Positions 1 through 9,438 are shown, counted from the first letter of the stretch. The stretch: 64,000 nt of DNA from Eretmocerus hayati (GCA_029851415.1 CM056741.1:88013282-88077281), one strand, 5' to 3'. The notes: a model not told the origin generated them from the letters alone. Program-made: numbers and translations.

Positions 1-93
1 AGACAGAGTGGTAGCAGCTCTGCTTGGGAAAGTCCATCCCATAAAACATACGACTAGTTTACTTTCCCAGGGTTTTCCGCCCCGGGCGTAACA
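1..93 (+). repeat. 3' end of a probable 5' LTR (U5), cut by the window edge
   Basis: The stretch ends in CGTAACA, a TG...CA-type LTR terminus. The LTR at 61738-62058 also ends in CGTAACA. A primer-site-like sequence starts five bases later. The LTR start lies outside the window, so length and target duplication cannot be checked. Confidence 0.4.
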
Positions 94-98
94 AAAAC

Positions 99-120
99 TG
101 GTACCCAGAGCGTGGTTCGG
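99..120 (+). other. Primer binding site-like sequence, tRNA-iMet type
   Basis: It begins TGGTA and continues AGAGC..GGTT, resembling the complement of an initiator tRNA-Met 3' end apart from a few mismatches and an indel. The position just after an LTR-like terminus is right for a reverse-transcription primer site. The match is by eye from memory of tRNA sequences. Confidence 0.4.
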
Positions 121-143
121 GTAACAAAAATCAAACAAACATC

Positions 144-323
144 ATGTCGGACGCCTCAAATTCGCGATCGTACATTAAAGAAGTTAACATATCAGCCCTA
201 CTAAACAGAATAATCTCGTCGATACTGGAACAAAAAGCAAAATACAGGCACCGAAGCCACACTGATCACCCCCAATGGTTGCTATCGGGTAATCCAACAT
301 CTTTGGTCACCGCAAAATTCTAA
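144..323 (+). CDS. Small ORF of 59 aa upstream of env
   Basis: It runs ATG to TAA between the primer site and env. The product is basic and Ser-rich with no hydrophobic segment and is not recognised. It could be a leader peptide or chance. It stops about 108 bases before env. Confidence 0.25.
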   Translation: MSDASNSRSYIKEVNISALLNRIISSILEQKAKYRHRSHTDHPQWLLSGNPTSLVTAKF

Positions 324-430
324 GCTTTTACAGTCGAAGCCTGCACCAAACGGGACCGGGTCTCCTTGCACGCTGCTGAAATCCTTTTCGACATTACTAG
401 TGGAATACCCAGAACAAGCGGAGCCCAACA

Positions 431-2161
431 ATGGATCCCAGAATAGCACTCACCGCGTTTCTTATCGTGAGCGCAGCAAGGCCCGATTACCAAATGAAAA
501 CGATACCCGAAGAAGTGGGACTATTTTTCGAGTATTACGGAACACTGCGACTAGCCGAATCATATTATCAGCATAAAATCACCATCGACCCCGAAAAATT
601 CAATATCCTACCAATCGGATACGAGGAACAGATGAGAATGGTTGGGGGAAAATGCCACCCAGAAAGCGTAGAATGTCAACAACTTCTACATAAACGCGAA
701 GGCCTGTACGTTCAGATGGACCAATTAGATGCGACCTACAAGACGATCCGGAATTTCGCGCAACGCGATACTACGGAAATATTCAACGAAGCACCCGAAT
801 CATCGGATCCCATAATCCTGCACGCGCAAAGAGTCTCTAATAACCAATCTTTCACAATCTTTTACCCGACCCGGGAGACCTCACTAGATGACAGTATTCC
901 CGAACTGGCCGAAGCAGAAATAAATAAACTGATCCAACCCGCGACCGAACTTTTCGACTCAACTCAAGACAAATCCACCGCCATCCTTTTGGCCCCAGAT
1001 CGGATCGAGCACCTAGAGGCTGTTGAAACATGGGCCAACACGATCGAGCCAGTAATAAGAATACAAGCAATGATGTACAATCGGCTATTGGATATCATCG
1101 AGAATGCTCACAAAAATATCGTTTCCCCGTACTTATTAGGACAATACAAAACCCGAGATCTACGGAAACGCCTCAAAAAGAAATATCCCAATCTAGTCTG
1201 GACCCTACAACCCGAGGCACTCAAAATGTTCATTTATCCCAACGTGGACTCCATCAACATAGAGATGGAAATCCCAATTTTCAAAAAGGAAAGGTACCAT
1301 ATGTACAGAGTACATCCCATAGTTTCGCGGGTTAACAATAGCCACGTCAGGCAACTACAAATTGATCACGAATATATAGGTATCAACCCGCCAGGAGCTG
1401 TCGTCGCCATCCCAGCGAATCATCGCAGATGCACACAACTAAGAAGAGGGTCTATCTGTCATGGGTTGCCCCGAATAGACGAAAGCTCGATTTGTGAAGC
1501 CTCAATCCTGACCACGGGGCAGGGCAGCCAGTACTGCAGAACCCATACACAGCTATCCACCCAAGCTCACGTAGAATACCTAGAAAAATCGAAATCATGG
1601 CTCCTGTCCGGACTGGTCAATGATACAGCGCTCGCCGGCTGCACTACAAAGGGTGACCAATTTCCAAAAATATCCCGAGCAGGAATAGTACAAATTCGAG
1701 AAACCTGTTTCCTCACAGTGGACAACATCACTCTGCCAGCTACCGGGTACAGAGATACGCTGTTAGTATTGCACAAATACAACATGAGCGAATGGATGGA
1801 ACAAACCAGCAGCCAGCCCCCCCCCCCCCCCCAAAACAAATCAAACTACACAAAGTGGTTTTATTGGATTATAATCATCTCCGTTGCCGGGATGAATATA
1901 TATTTAATTCATTCCGTTCTCAAACTCAGGGCCCAAATACCTGAAGCCCTGCACGTGCACTACAGGACGGTGTACAATAACCACACGGTGCGCCAAGTCA
2001 CGGTAAAAGCCACCCAAGAAAGCCCGTCAGAAGGAGACGATGGAAAAATACCGACGCAACCTAAACTTCCTTTGTATGACACCCCGAGATCTCACGCACC
2101 GAAAGTTCGATTTCCAATTAACGAGAACAAAACAGCCTCCAAGGAAGACAATCACGACTAG
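431..2161 (+). CDS. env: Envelope-like glycoprotein of an insect retroelement
   Basis: This 576-aa ORF is intact. It has a short hydrophobic N-terminus (about residues 5-16) that could be a weak signal peptide. A segment near residue 30 (GLFFEYYG) resembles the start of errantivirus and baculovirus F-type envelopes, from family knowledge. A Cys-rich region lies at about residues 336-435, with several N-glycosylation sequons. One strong transmembrane segment lies at about 476-497, followed by a cytoplasmic tail of about 80 residues: type I topology. A basic stretch (RKRLKKK, near residue 250) could be a cleavage site but is not a clean furin site. A run of 16 C bases (1817-1832) encodes a Pro tract before the membrane segment. 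The role would be membrane fusion and particle entry. An intact env beside a broken RT is notable. Confidence 0.7.
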   Translation: MDPRIALTAFLIVSAARPDYQMKTIPEEVGLFFEYYGTLRLAESYYQHKITIDPEKFNILPIGYEEQMRMVGGKCHPESVECQQLLHKREGLYVQMDQLDATYKTIRNFAQRDTTEIFNEAPESSDPIILHAQRVSNNQSFTIFYPTRETSLDDSIPELAEAEINKLIQPATELFDSTQDKSTAILLAPDRIEHLEAVETWANTIEPVIRIQAMMYNRLLDIIENAHKNIVSPYLLGQYKTRDLRKRLKKKYPNLVWTLQPEALKMFIYPNVDSINIEMEIPIFKKERYHMYRVHPIVSRVNNSHVRQLQIDHEYIGINPPGAVVAIPANHRRCTQLRRGSICHGLPRIDESSICEASILTTGQGSQYCRTHTQLSTQAHVEYLEKSKSWLLSGLVNDTALAGCTTKGDQFPKISRAGIVQIRETCFLTVDNITLPATGYRDTLLVLHKYNMSEWMEQTSSQPPPPPQNKSNYTKWFYWIIIISVAGMNIYLIHSVLKLRAQIPEALHVHYRTVYNNHTVRQVTVKATQESPSEGDDGKIPTQPKLPLYDTPRSHAPKVRFPINENKTASKEDNHD

Positions 2162-2322
2162 GTGAATGATTCTGACCTTTTGATATTCCAGAACGCAGAC
2201 TAGACGCAATCAACGTCAAAAAAGACATCATAAGGCACAATACTGTGAATTAATCACCAGGCGCCCACTCCAGGGCGAAGTAAGCGAAGGGATTACCCAT
2301 CCCCACCCATCGCGGAGGAAAA

Positions 2323-2366
2323 TATAAGCCGGGCCCAATCGAAGCCACGGCGCAGTCGACTTCAGC
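2323..2366 (+). promoter_or_regulatory. LTR-like TATA promoter core inside element A
   Basis: TATAAG sits at 2333-2338, preceded by ATCGCGGA and followed by CCG. The same arrangement (ATCGCGGA, then TATAAGCCG) is in the LTR of element C at 61880-61903. A TTCAGCT initiator-like sequence lies about 30 bases downstream. It may drive the small ORFs and gag separately from env, or may be the remnant of an LTR. CGGCGCAGTCG at 2349 also resembles the tRNA-Ser primer site of errantiviruses, but no LTR end lies before it. Confidence 0.35.
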
Positions 2367-2475
2367 TCCTCCTGAAGTAAGGAAGCCTTCCAGGACCATC
2401 GAGCCTACCTCTCTCTCCGGAAGGTATCAAGCTACATATCAGCATAAATAATTTCAAACGTCGAGTCCAGCCTAT

Positions 2476-2598
2476 ATGGAAATAACTATAATTCACGTGT
2501 TGGTGATCATACTTTCAATAGTCAACTCTTTGATTCTCCTCGCATTGGCTATTCGAATCGTAATCAACAGAATCTTAGACATACTTGAAACTGAGTAG
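2476..2598 (+). CDS. Tiny membrane protein A (40 aa)
   Basis: Nearly all of this ORF is one hydrophobic helix (about residues 4-31), followed by a short acidic tail ending ETE. It starts ATGGAAAT, as does the next ORF, and stops only four bases before it. The pair look like duplicates: both begin MEI, are hydrophobic and contain LDIL. Small one-pass proteins are common viral accessory products (viroporins, fusogens), but that role is inference. Protein function is not recognised. Confidence 0.4.
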   Translation: MEITIIHVLVIILSIVNSLILLALAIRIVINRILDILETE

Positions 2599-2602
2599 CC
2601 CC

Positions 2603-2770
2603 ATGGAAATCATACTTTACTGCTTGCTGTTATTCATTCCCGTCACTGTATTCCTGGATTACGTCTATTTCACCTTTTTGAACATAGTACTTGTCAAATA
2701 CGTTCTCGACATTCTACTACCCTGCCACCCCGGGGAACACATCCATATTCGTCCTCAGGAACAGGCATAG
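2603..2770 (+). CDS. Tiny membrane protein B (55 aa)
   Basis: One long or two short hydrophobic segments (about residues 3-40) are followed by a His- and Pro-containing polar tail. It starts four bases after the stop of the preceding tiny ORF, a spacing that suits termination-reinitiation. It shares the opening MEI and an LDIL motif with its neighbour. Not recognised. Confidence 0.4.
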   Translation: MEIILYCLLLFIPVTVFLDYVYFTFLNIVLVKYVLDILLPCHPGEHIHIRPQEQA

Positions 2771-2774
2771 GCAG

Positions 2775-2990
2775 TTCTGTGCGTTAATTGACACGAGCCT
2801 TGCTCCCTTCACCCCTCTAGACCAATAAGTGCTTACCCGCCTTGTGCGTTGATTTGCACGGGCTCCCGCTTGCCACCCACTATAGACCTTTAAGAACCCA
2901 TCTCCACTCTGTGCGTTAATTTGCACGAGTCTTCACCCTTAATCCACGGCTGAGCACTCACCCGCATGCACTCCCACCAATTTAGCCTAT
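2775..2990 (+). repeat. Three ~66-bp units each with a GTGC...GCAC dyad
   Basis: Near copies of GTGCGTTAATTTGCAC occur at 2779-2796, 2844-2860 and 2911-2926, the first with a small change. Each can form a GTGC/GCAC stem, and between them are CT-rich stretches ending in CACCC-like text. They lie in the gap between the tiny ORFs and the coiled-coil ORF and could be an RNA structural element or a protein-binding array. Confidence 0.5.
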
Positions 2991-3116
2991 GCCTTGAGTG
3001 AGAAACCGAAGAGCGAAGATAGTCAAATTTCACCTTGTCGACCCTGCCAATACAGTTCACCTCGAACTATTAGACGAACTGGATAAATTACTTGCTAAGA
3101 TCTAATCTTTTAATCA

Positions 3117-3416
3117 ATGGACGAGGGCAAGCAGCCCTCCGCCGAGAACCTTAACCAAACTCTACGAAAACTAGAGCACATTAATTCAGAAATACAGTGC
3201 AGCATCAGTAGAGTAGCGCGTAACCAAAAAGAACAGGGAAATATACTAGAGAACCAGTGCGAAGTGAATTATAATAACTATTTGATCGGATCCAACTTGT
3301 ACCAGAAGGTTCAGGACCTCGAAAGCAAATTAGAACGGCTGATCGGCATAGTGCACGAACTCTGCTCGGTCATAATCAAGGACAACACCGAGTTCAAGAC
3401 CAAAACCAAATTATAA
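3117..3416 (+). CDS. 99-aa coiled-coil accessory ORF
   Basis: A charged, helical protein with heptad-like spacing (NLNQTLRKLEHINSE and YQKVQDLESKLERLIGIVHE) and three Cys. There is no membrane segment. It is complete and lies 168 bases before gag on the same strand. It may be a separate accessory product or part of a spliced Gag N-terminus. Not recognised. Confidence 0.45.
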   Translation: MDEGKQPSAENLNQTLRKLEHINSEIQCSISRVARNQKEQGNILENQCEVNYNNYLIGSNLYQKVQDLESKLERLIGIVHELCSVIIKDNTEFKTKTKL

Positions 3417-3584
3417 GAGAGGAAGCTACGCTCTAATTCGAGACAGATCAGAAAAATAAAAAGTCGACGGGTTCACGGACCAGGACAGACGGAGCGAGGA
3501 GGAGCATAACTCGGGACAAACGCTCTCCCGTCAGCTACATCCCACGCCCCTGCTCACCGAATTGACACTCGGTACGTCGGCGAT

Positions 3585-4598
3585 ATGCCCGACAACGGCA
3601 GAGAAAACCCAGAAGTAACCATGGCCGAAGAGTTGGCTAGGACCCTTGCCGGGGCCATAACCAACAATTTCTCGCTACAATACGTGGTACAGCGGATCCC
3701 TCAATTCGATGGCCGAAATATGTCCTTGAAAGAATACGTCCAAATCGTGAGCACAGGGAAACAGTGGGTCACGCTTGAACAAAACGAAGATTACTTGAAA
3801 GCAGTGATCGGAGAACTCAGAGGAGCCGCGAGAGATAGCGTCTCCGGAAAGACACTCAACAACCTAGACGAACTTCTGAAACACTTGAAAGAAAGATTTG
3901 CAATAGGAAGGGACTACAGTTACTACTGCAACAGAATCGCATCGCTGCGTATGAAGCAAGGACAGTCCATTGGGGAATACTATGATTACCTCAACTCACT
4001 ACTCGCAAGTGCGGATAAAGCCTTAAAACAGGAACTCGGAGGAAATTACAACACGATAATGATAAAACCCCTCCAAAAGACATCCATTGACGCCTTTACC
4101 CGGGGACTACCTCCCGACCTCAGCCGATCGGTAGACATGCAAAGACCAGACACTCTGGAGAAAGCATACAACGAAGCAGCCCGGTTAGAAATCAGTATGG
4201 CCGCAGAAACCATACCTGACAGCCGTCAAAAATATTTTTCCGCAAGACAATACGATCATCCAAAAAATCAAATACGAATTTTGCAGAGGAACAAAGAGCC
4301 CCGGCACGGTGACAGGCCATTCCCGACCAGCACCGACAATCGCCAAGACACAAGAGATTCGGTCGCCCAATTTCCAAGAGGATACGACAGGCCACCCTGG
4401 AACCAAGGACGCCCATGGCACAAAACACGCAGAGTGGGCAACGAAGGAAGAGGTGTCAACGCAGGGCCCCCGTATTTAAACTACTATGGGGCTCGCCGCC
4501 CTGCAGCGACGGGCCAACCACAGAACCTGCCACCCCGGAACTTCTGGAACGACCCTCAGAACCGAGATACCCCACGACCGATAGAGTCATACCAATAG
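3585..4598 (+). CDS. gag: Gag of element A
   Basis: The 337-aa ORF has the errantivirus and gypsy Gag layout. A capsid-like helical core (about residues 35-205) contains IPQFDGRNMSLKEYV and the region around YCNRIASLRMKQGQSIGEYY. A basic Arg- and Pro-rich C-terminus (about 225-337) lacks a CCHC knuckle, as is usual in this group. It forms the particle and binds RNA. It overlaps the pol frame at its 3' end through a slippery heptamer. The ORF is intact, unlike RT. Confidence 0.85.
   Translation: MPDNGRENPEVTMAEELARTLAGAITNNFSLQYVVQRIPQFDGRNMSLKEYVQIVSTGKQWVTLEQNEDYLKAVIGELRGAARDSVSGKTLNNLDELLKHLKERFAIGRDYSYYCNRIASLRMKQGQSIGEYYDYLNSLLASADKALKQELGGNYNTIMIKPLQKTSIDAFTRGLPPDLSRSVDMQRPDTLEKAYNEAARLEISMAAETIPDSRQKYFSARQYDHPKNQIRILQRNKEPRHGDRPFPTSTDNRQDTRDSVAQFPRGYDRPPWNQGRPWHKTRRVGNEGRGVNAGPPYLNYYGARRPAATGQPQNLPPRNFWNDPQNRDTPRPIESYQ
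4475..4481 (+). promoter_or_regulatory. Programmed -1 frameshift site, T TTA AAC
   Basis: TTTAAAC is one of the classical X XXY YYZ heptamers, and its codons TTA AAC are exactly in the gag frame. Slipping back one base enters the long protease-pol frame. A GC-rich stretch able to fold starts about 8 bases downstream (GGGGCTCGCCGCCC, then GACGGGCC). This explains how pol is made without its own start. Confidence 0.65.
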
Positions 4599-5947
4599 CA
4601 GAACAACTTTCAGAGGCCGCCTCAATACCGACCGCAGAACAGTTACGTACAAAATCCCAACCGTCAGAATATCCAATGGGAAGATCGCCAACGGACAAGC
4701 CAACCGAGCTCGCTTCCGCAGAATGCGCCCTTCCCGACCCCTCGAAACCCACCACCTTCGAGCAACTACAGGAACGACCAAGTCGGAACCAGGGGTACCC
4801 CGAACGAGCCCTCCTCAGCAGCGAACCAGCCGGGAACCTCGAGAGTCATGATGCTTCACCAACTGACCAAAGACCACCATGTATTAAGTCGTGCTGGCGA
4901 TCTATAGTCCCGAGCGCCATCCGCGACGAAGCGACCTTCATCCGTACCCGGATTCCGGAACTTAAGAAGGCATGGGCAACCTTTTTACTCGACACCGGAT
5001 CCGATGTTAACTTGATAAAAAAGGGCATCTTGAAACCTGAACTAGAAGTGATCAAGAACGACGTCGAATTTAGAGGGATCGGACCCTCTGAGGTCGTGAA
5101 ATCCATAGGGTTCACCTATCTAACCATAAAGGGGCAACTAATACCCTTTTTCATCGTCGACAACGACTTCCCCATGAAAACGGATGAACTGTTGGGTCGA
5201 GCTTATTTTTACGACAGCGAAGCACTACTCAACTACAGCACGAAGGCCATGGTAGTGAACACCGACGTGATGCATCCCATGCCCTTTGTGCTCAAGAACA
5301 AGCCCAAAAAGAAGAAACGCACCATCAAGCAAGCCGATAAGGTAGAGCACTCCACCGACGAAGAAAATGACCTAATAGACGACCCGGATTTCTGCCAACT
5401 AGAGGAAGACAGCGACCCCGAGCTTACCTCGTCAGGGACCTCGGAGGAAGGAGTTAAAGAACCTACTCGCCAGATGATCAGGGCTCGCACCAGGCAGGTC
5501 ATCCATATCAATTTAATTGACACCAACCTAAAAGAGGGGTACTTGCCCAGGATCAAAGCGGTCGAAGGAGTATACCTAGGTGAAGGGCTCGTAAGTAACG
5601 ACAACGGCAAATGCAAAATTATGGCCATAAACACTTTGGACAAGGACGTGTGCATAGACATCAACCCAAAAGAGATCCTCGACTACGAATATTACGTGCC
5701 CTCATTCGATTCCGAATCTAGTTCAGACGGAGGACTAGCCCCCGAGCAGGACCTACGGCTCCGGGCTGAAAAGGTAAGAGAACTTATACGCAAAGATCAT
5801 CTTAACCCAGAAGAGCGACAAACCGTGGAGAAACTGATCGAAAATTTTGCGGACGTCTTCCTATTACCCGGAGACACACTGCCCTGCACACACGTAGCAG
5901 AACACGAAATACCCACCATCGACGACATACCCATCAACGTGAAATAA
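4478..5947 (+). CDS. pol: Pol N-terminal part: Pro-rich linker, protease, RT lead-in
   Basis: The frame is open from 4415 but is probably entered by frameshift at 4475-4481. A Pro- and Ser-rich linker of about 150 residues is followed by an aspartic protease with LLDTGSDVNLI (catalytic Asp codon at 4991) and the C-terminal LLGRAYF motif. An acidic stretch follows, then the conserved lead-in with LIRKDHLNPEE and IPINVK. The frame ends at a TAA (5945-5947) where related elements continue into RT, so this is a premature stop. Protease looks functional by motif. Confidence 0.85.
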   Translation, partial: KLLWGSPPCSDGPTTEPATPELLERPSEPRYPTTDRVIPIAEQLSEAASIPTAEQLRTKSQPSEYPMGRSPTDKPTELASAECALPDPSKPTTFEQLQERPSRNQGYPERALLSSEPAGNLESHDASPTDQRPPCIKSCWRSIVPSAIRDEATFIRTRIPELKKAWATFLLDTGSDVNLIKKGILKPELEVIKNDVEFRGIGPSEVVKSIGFTYLTIKGQLIPFFIVDNDFPMKTDELLGRAYFYDSEALLNYSTKAMVVNTDVMHPMPFVLKNKPKKKKRTIKQADKVEHSTDEENDLIDDPDFCQLEEDSDPELTSSGTSEEGVKEPTRQMIRARTRQVIHINLIDTNLKEGYLPRIKAVEGVYLGEGLVSNDNGKCKIMAINTLDKDVCIDINPKEILDYEYYVPSFDSESSSDGGLAPEQDLRLRAEKVRELIRKDHLNPEERQTVEKLIENFADVFLLPGDTLPCTHVAEHEIPTIDDIPINVK

Positions 5948-6978
5948 TACAGGCACCCCCCTATACACACCAAGTACTAGAAGAAGACATAGCCAAGAAA
6001 TTGAAAAACGGCATCATTCAGCCCTCCAATTCACCGTACAATTCGCCGTGTTGGATTGTGCCAAAACACCCAGATAGCCAAGGTAGACCCAGATGGCGGG
6101 TAGTAATCGACTTTCGTGAACTGAACAAAAAAACAATTGGTGATGCCTATCCTTTGCCCAACATTGCCGACATTTTGGACAAACTAGGAGGCGCAATCTA
6201 CTTCTCTACATTTGACCTGGCAAGCGGATACAGCCAAGTACCCTTGAAAAAGGTGGACAGGTACAAATCTAGCTTCAGCACTCCCCGCGGACATTGGGAG
6301 TACACCCGCATGCCTGAAGGGCTCTGTAACGCTACCGCGACCTTCGAAAGGATGATGGAAAAAATACCAAAAGGACCCCTAGACTCAGAGATGCTGGTCT
6401 ATCTGGATGACGTCATTGTACATGCAAACTCTTTAGCAGAACACACACGAAAGGTAAGGTTGTTATTCGAAAGATTACGCGCAGCCAACCTGGTACTACA
6501 ACCAGACAAAATCGAGTTCCTGCGAAAAGAAGTAGGCTTCCTAGGGCACATCGTCAGCGAGAAAGGAGTCGAACCGGATCCGAAGAAAACATCAGCAGTT
6601 AAGAACTTTCCGACCCCCAAGAACCAAAAAAACGTTCGCCAGTTCCTTGGCCTAGTCGGATACTACCGCCGATTTATTAAAGACTTCTCGAAAATTGCCC
6701 GGCCTCTATTCGAGCTCACCAAGAAAGCACAACATTTTTACTGGAAGAAAAAAGAAGATGAGGCCTTCCAGTTCCTCAAACACCAGTTATGTCAAGCTCC
6801 AATTCTACTATTTCCAGATTCCGAAAAACCTTTCACCCTGACAACCGACAGTTCTGACTACGCCATAGTCGCCGTACTCAGCCAAGAGAAGGACGGTTTC
6901 GACCACCCCGTGGCAAACCTGTCTCGAACCCTAAATAAGCACGAAAAAATTACAGTACAACAGAGAAAGAATGCTTAG
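5948..6978 (+). pseudogene. pol: Reverse transcriptase domain, broken
   Basis: After the stop at 5945 the RT resumes in another frame, with a shift near a run of six C (about 5957-5962). The motifs present are VIDFRELNKKT, DLASGY, the YLDD catalytic box (6400-6411), VGFLGHIVS and the connection LVGYYRRFIKDFSKIARPL. It runs into RNase H motif 1 (TTDSSDY) and ends at a stop caused by a second frameshift near 6962-6970. The RT fold is complete at the residue level but cannot be read as one protein. Confidence 0.9.
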
Positions 6979-7259
6979 CCGCTCTCTACGCAATGCACCA
7001 CTTCCGGCCGTACCTGTTGGGAAAGAAATTCACACTACAAGGAGATCACGAACCACTAACCTGGATGCACAACCGCAAGGACCCCGGACAGAGGTTAATG
7101 CGCTGGATGTTCAAGTTCACAGACTTTGAATATACTTTTAAATACAAACCAGGGAAGCTGAATAGCAACGCAGACGCCTTATCTAGAAACCCCGAGATTG
7201 ACGACGTTAACTCCAAACAATATGAATTCATTCCAAACGAGTTACTCATATTGAACTAA
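6969..7259 (+). pseudogene. pol: RNase H C-terminal part, out of frame; element truncated after it
   Basis: After the frameshift, the frame with HHFRPYLLGKKF continues to GDHEPLTW and NSNADALSR, the C-terminal RNase H signatures with the expected Asp residues. The frame stops at 7259. Integrase (HHCC and D,D-35-E) should follow and is not found in the next 2 kb. Confidence 0.8.
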
Positions 7260-9438
7260 TATCGACCAATCAAATCTCAGACCCATCAATGAACATCAAA
7301 CAATACACATTATTCATAAAACTAAACTTGCTCGATCACAGAGAAGTCTGGATTGAATAAATGTTCATAACCTTCCCTCAAAGTAACATTAAATTTGGAC
7401 CAAAACACTTACACTTGGGAAGCGGATATTCTAATACATTGATACATCAACCACAGTCGTAATTCATGTGTGATCTTGGGGGATAAATTTCTCCTCAAAA
7501 TGAATCTATATTTCTTTTAACTAAGTAATGCAATCATTCACAGTTACTGAGCGTGTTTTTGAGGAAGCTCCGGCTTTCGGGACCGAGAAGAAGTCAAATC
7601 AAATAGATTCTCATCCGAACCGATTAATCGTTGTTCAGATTCAGCGAGAAATCTTTCATCAAGATTGAAAAAAAGTTGGATCCTTGATGGGCGCTCTTTG
7701 AAAAATAGAGTTTCGATATCGATCGAAACGGATATTATTTATACCGAGTCTCGAGATTATTCGAAATTATCAATGATCTTGTTCGAGGAGCTACAATTCT
7801 CGGAACAGAACACACCTCGAGTCAAATAATAATTTATTCAGTCTCAATGGTTGTCTGTTGAGACTGGCTGAAACGTGTTCATTCTGACTGGCTCAAATTA
7901 TTCACGTTTAATCCGAGCTTATGATAGATCGGTCCAAACCGTCAATCAATACGGGTAATAGCATTTATACAATCATTATGGAAAAAATTCGGAATCCTAT
8001 ACCAGCATAAAAAATAAAAGAACAGCCCCCGAACAATGACATCCAACTCCAAGATTCCACTTCGAAATTCTACCAATAGGCAATGAATGCGATTCTGTCA
8101 AATATACAATTTTTGAAATTCATAATCATTCGCGGTGGAACTACTCACTCATGGCCATGAAAGATTTATTCCAGATCTTCATTTGAATCGAGTAAATATT
8201 GCCGGATATAGGTGACCATCTACTTCTCAACGGAAGTGTTCCCCACCAACCTCAGCTATTCATGGAGAGATTTGAGTCCAATTAACATCTTTCAAATTCC
8301 CATAACCCTGTATGGAACGTATGAGGGCATTGTTGGCACTTGAATTCATGAACCCCATCCCCCGTTAGGTGTCACCAAGATATTAAAAAAATTAGATTAT
8401 AGATCAATATATATATTTAATTCGAACTCCGGAACATTAACTTCCGAAAAAAATCATCCATTCAATCTGAAATATTTGTACAAAGATTTTACATGGCAAG
8501 GGTGATGAGAAAATGATTGAGAAAATCATTCAGCATCATTTCGGTGAGCGAGTGATTAGACTAATAATGTTTCATTTTAGAGCATCTTTTCTTTCCATTC
8601 TCTGTGAGTATCCTGATTGATGAACTCAATCCAATTTTCATTACAAAAAATCAAATGTACTTCTGATTGATACTCGCACCCCATAGGTGGCGCGTAAGAT
8701 ATTAATCTACTCATAATCAGTATCTTAAAGCTAGTTGTTTGTACTACATTGGGAATGGTTCGCGCAAATCAATGAATTCGATAACATCCCCACCGGGAGG
8801 CGTGAGTCATAACTCCATTGTGTCGGTTAGATTCAAATATTCACTTCTGATTGGACAGTAACACCGATTTATTCCTCGCAAGCGGCTAACTAGGGCTTTA
8901 ACTCATATATAAGCCTGAGAGCATCCCAGATGTTACTGCGAAGCGATGTAACAAGCAAGCGATAAGTGTATCAAATTATCTAGATGTATGATGCGAGCGT
9001 TCGACTACTGTCATACGAGTATGATAGTATATTAAGGGGATGTGACTGTCATCGCGGTCGGCAAGGTGGGTTACGCGTCGAGTTACCCTCCGGGTAATGC
9101 CACCGGTAGGCGGTGCTACCAGAGATCGGACTGTGAGTTGGCAACACTGAAAATGTAGCATAGGGCGCGCTCAATGAAATAGACTCCAAGAGTCAACTGT
9201 AGATCAGGGTTGATAGTTTCAGAAACCCTGTATCGTGGCTCTCACCTGCAAGCGGATGTAACTCCTTGAATCGTTGGAGAAGGGCTAAATATTCACATTG
9301 CGTTCTCCAATAAGAATGACACATCTTCAGAGATCCAACTCGAAATAAGTTGAAATACATGTCCAAAAATATGAATACTTCTGCAAAAATTTCAAACAAA
9401 TTCACATTTTCAGACGCCAAAACGACTGAAAATCGGAT
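7260..9438. other. AT-rich stretch with no recognisable gene
   Basis: No coding frame or known element was recognised. A TATATAAG box (about 8907) followed by TGTTAC...GTAACA (about 8931-8953) looks like a promoter or a fragment of an LTR, but no matching partner was found. The DNA from 8976 to 9161 is relatively GC-rich. Confidence 0.5.

Larger units (their letters stand above)
1..7259 (+). mobile_element. Gypsy-class element A, env-first arrangement, 3' truncated
   Basis: The block carries same-strand ORFs of similar CA-rich composition, unlike the AT-rich DNA that follows. The order is LTR-like end, primer-site-like sequence, env, small ORFs, gag and pro-RT-RNase H. The sequence stops after RNase H, so integrase and any 3' LTR are absent. 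Known errantiviruses place env after pol, so this order is unusual. One reading is a real env-first element. The other is a composite in which env belongs to a different copy and an unrecognised LTR lies between 2161 and 3117. I see no second primer site there, which favours one element, but I cannot exclude a rearrangement. Confidence 0.65.

Noticed and set aside
2349..2360. tRNA-Ser primer binding site of errantivirus type
   Set aside because: The first base is C instead of T and the sequence lies 11-22 bases after a TATA box, so it cannot follow an LTR end; kept only as a note.
2775..2990. CRISPR-like array (spaced dyad repeats)
   Set aside because: Only three imperfect units inside a retroelement of a eukaryote; spacers are related to each other and no cas genes are present.
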